This document shows positions 5,890 through 7,029 of a DNA stretch of 7,029 bases, piece after piece. The stretch comes from Methanolobus sp. UBA474. Lineage in GTDB: Archaea; Halobacteriota; Methanosarcinia; Methanosarcinales; Methanosarcinaceae. Made by a program: the position numbers and the translations under genes. The DNA lies in the NCBI GenBank assembly GCA_002501695.1, contig DANZ01000027.1, positions 1 to 7,029 on the forward strand, written 5' to 3'. The first letter of the stretch is position 1. Each line of letters opens with the position of its first letter. The notes beneath the pieces were generated by a model. It ran no database searches, was not told where the DNA came from, and was given only the letters and a program-made list of their open reading frames with translations.

Positions 5890-6561
5890 ATGGTATTGAC
5901 GAATTTCGGACTATCGGATGTGCCCCAGCATGTAGTGTTGCTGGTTGAAGAGGACATTGGGGATGCAAAGACCATATTCTTCCGTAATATTACCTCTGAG
6001 GCTCTGAAAAGTGGAAAAAAGGTATATTACATTTCCACAAAAAGCTCGGAAAAAGATGTAAGGGAACAGTTTTCCTCTTTCGGCCTGAACGGGGGCATAG
6101 AGGATCTCACGGTCATGGGTAACTTCACTGACCCCGTGACCCTGCTTGACATGTGCTACAAAAGACGCAGGCTGTGTAATCTCTTCGGGCAAAATAGCCT
6201 GCCTTTGTGCAACATGACAGACACGGACATCTGCATAATCGACAGTTTCTCATCACTGTTCATCCACGAAGAACTGCAAAGCCTCACGCAGGCCCTCAAT
6301 TCCCTCATTACTATCAGCAGGGACACAAATACTACTTTTGTACTGGCATCTGACATGGGGATCCTCTCGGAACGCGCTGAAAAGATCGTCAGGTCCATGG
6401 TGGACGGCATAATCCAGTTCACGACCGAATACTCTGCAGATAAGATCAGCAGGTACATCAATATCCCCAAAATGAAGGCGACCATTCCCCCTCGAAAAAT
6501 GATGGCCTACAACATAACAGGACAAGGCATCATGGTGGATAACAGGGAGAGGGTCGGCTGA
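5890..6561 (+). CDS. ArlH/KaiC-like RecA-fold ATPase homologue with degenerate Walker A
   Basis: A 223-residue soluble protein resembling one KaiC/ArlH (FlaH) domain. The segment SEALKSGKKVYYISTKSSEK (36-55) matches the typical helix and strand after the P-loop in this family. ICIIDSFSSLF (114-124) is a good Walker B with Asp118. The C-terminal IIQF.TE...ISRYINI..MK and YNITGQGI match the family's end strands. The Walker A is altered. Where GxxxxGKT is expected, residues 21-28 read EDIGDAKT, so both conserved glycines are replaced (Glu, Ala) while Lys27 and Thr28 remain. ATP binding may therefore be weak or lost. ArlH is the nucleotide-dependent regulator of the archaellum motor, and similar proteins occur as signalling ATPases. 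This copy is divergent from a pilin-like gene with no motor genes nearby. AAGGA at 5881-5885 supports the start. Confidence 0.8.
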   Translation: MVLTNFGLSDVPQHVVLLVEEDIGDAKTIFFRNITSEALKSGKKVYYISTKSSEKDVREQFSSFGLNGGIEDLTVMGNFTDPVTLLDMCYKRRRLCNLFGQNSLPLCNMTDTDICIIDSFSSLFIHEELQSLTQALNSLITISRDTNTTFVLASDMGILSERAEKIVRSMVDGIIQFTTEYSADKISRYINIPKMKATIPPRKMMAYNITGQGIMVDNRERVG

Positions 6562-6655
6562 GCTGGTACCAAAATAAGAAAAAGAACAGTTTATGGCAAG
6601 ATCAGGAAACTGGTTCCAGGGCACCGTTAACCGACTGGTAGATACCGATGATGCG

Positions 6656-6823
6656 TTACTCTTCCATACTTCCTTCGATCTTGGCACCGTCATAATTGCA
6701 CCGGGTGTTGATAACTCCCCGGAGAATGGGCTTATAGTCAGCATCGTCATCATTATTTTGAACTATGGCGGAACCAGTGTATCCAAAATCACTTTTTTTC
6801 GTCCAGGTCTTAAATGTTCTCAT
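6656..6823 (-). CDS. Small hypothetical protein (55 aa) with strong Shine-Dalgarno
   Basis: ATG at 6823 on the minus strand is preceded by AAGGAGGTAAC, with GGAGG at 6832-6828 and four bases before the start. This is the best ribosome binding site in the window. The product starts MRTFKTWTKKSDFGYTG and ends AKIEGSMEE. It is soluble, with a basic N-terminus, a QNNDDDADY acidic patch and one Cys. No family is recognised. AT-rich TATA-like DNA (ATTATATAG near 6864-6872 on the plus strand) lies upstream at a suitable distance. It is convergent with the ArlH-like gene, with stops 95 bp apart. A 103-codon plus-strand frame (6593-6904) overlaps it but lacks a ribosome binding site, so I prefer this call. 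After its stop the frame is open for another 17 codons, so late truncation is possible. Confidence 0.5.
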   Translation of the reverse strand: MRTFKTWTKKSDFGYTGSAIVQNNDDDADYKPILRGVINTRCNYDGAKIEGSMEE

Positions 6824-6938
6824 GTTACCTCCTTAGTGCGATTAATCTATATTATTAATGAATATTATATAGAGATTGTACCAATATTTTTAGTAGACCT
6901 ATAATTAGAGATATATCTATATAGAGAAGGAATGATCT
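6824..6938. promoter_or_regulatory. AT-rich divergent promoter region
   Basis: About 115 bp, strongly AT-rich, between the minus-strand small ORF and the plus-strand frame at the window end. TATA-like stretches occur at 6864-6872 (ATTATATAG) and 6909-6923, the latter containing a 10-bp palindrome AGATATATCT (6909-6918). Either could serve the rightward gene, and the complement of the first could serve the leftward ORF. Confidence 0.35.
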
Positions 6939-7029
6939 TTGAAAATTCATCAAAACCCATACGTGGAGATAAAACTGACAATTACTCTCCGGAGAGGGCA
7001 TATTGTGAACTACCCAGACCCTAAAGGGT
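6939..7029 (+). CDS. Start of an unrecognised gene, 3' partial
   Basis: A TTG at 6939-6941 follows AAGGAATGATC with seven bases between AAGGA and the codon. This is nearly the same leader as the one before the ORF at 2577. The frame is open to the window end and reads KIHQNPYVEIKLTITLRRG, then HIVNYPDPKG. The ATG at 6932 is in another frame, overlaps the ribosome binding site and stops after 30 codons, so it is less likely. Only 30 codons are visible and no family can be named. Confidence 0.35.
   Translation, partial: MKIHQNPYVEIKLTITLRRGHIVNYPDPKG

Noticed and set aside
6253..6753. Minus-strand 166-codon frame
   Set aside because: Most of it is antisense to the ArlH-like gene and it has no leader. 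The part beyond that gene overlaps the better-supported 55-residue ORF in another frame.
6593..6904. Plus-strand 103-codon frame
   Set aside because: It has no ribosome binding site and its tail runs through the AT-rich promoter DNA. It overlaps the minus-strand ORF that has a near-perfect Shine-Dalgarno. Not fully excluded.

Overview
The window looks like a piece of a methanogenic archaeon's chromosome, most likely Methanosarcinales (a Methanosarcina, Methanolobus or Methanomethylovorans type). This is an inference. It rests on a secreted beta-helix protein with tandem PKD domains, an archaeal type IV pilin-like signal, an AbrB-PhoU regulator, an ArlH/KaiC-like ATPase, and TATA-box promoters with short or absent leaders where no Shine-Dalgarno site is seen. 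Ribosome binding sites of the form AAGGAAT recur at four starts. No tRNA, rRNA, CRISPR array or complete insertion sequence was recognised.

Layout. (1) Positions 3-1958, plus strand: the C-terminal 651 residues of a large surface or secreted protein, a right-handed beta-helix followed by four tandem PKD domains. Its 5' end lies outside the window. Two consecutive hairpins with T-runs at 2023-2086 probably end this transcript. (2) Positions 1959-3192: about 1.2 kb of AT-rich, gene-poor DNA. It holds one small ORF with a convincing leader (2577-2729), which is followed in the same frame by 50 open codons after a single TAA, so a decayed gene is possible. (3) 3193-3588, plus strand: a small three-helix membrane protein resembling DUF5658. 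(4) 4618-3599 and 5764-4640, minus strand: a probable two-gene operon of a type IV pilin-like, sequon-rich, PKD-fold surface protein followed 21 bp later by an AbrB-PhoU regulator. (5) 5890-6561, plus strand: an ArlH/KaiC-like ATPase with a degenerate Walker A, divergent from the pilin gene across 125 bp that contains a 14-bp perfect palindrome. (6) 6562-7029: a 55-residue minus-strand ORF with the best Shine-Dalgarno site in the window, then an AT-rich promoter-like stretch and the start of another plus-strand reading frame cut by the window end.

The most suggestive arrangement is 3599-6561. An extracellular pilin-like protein, a cytosolic ArlH-like protein that has lost the Walker A glycines, and a DNA-binding-type AbrB-PhoU protein sit around one shared control region. 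They could form a surface-to-cytoplasm sensing or pilus-regulating module. That is a hypothesis from gene order and domain content, not something the sequence proves.
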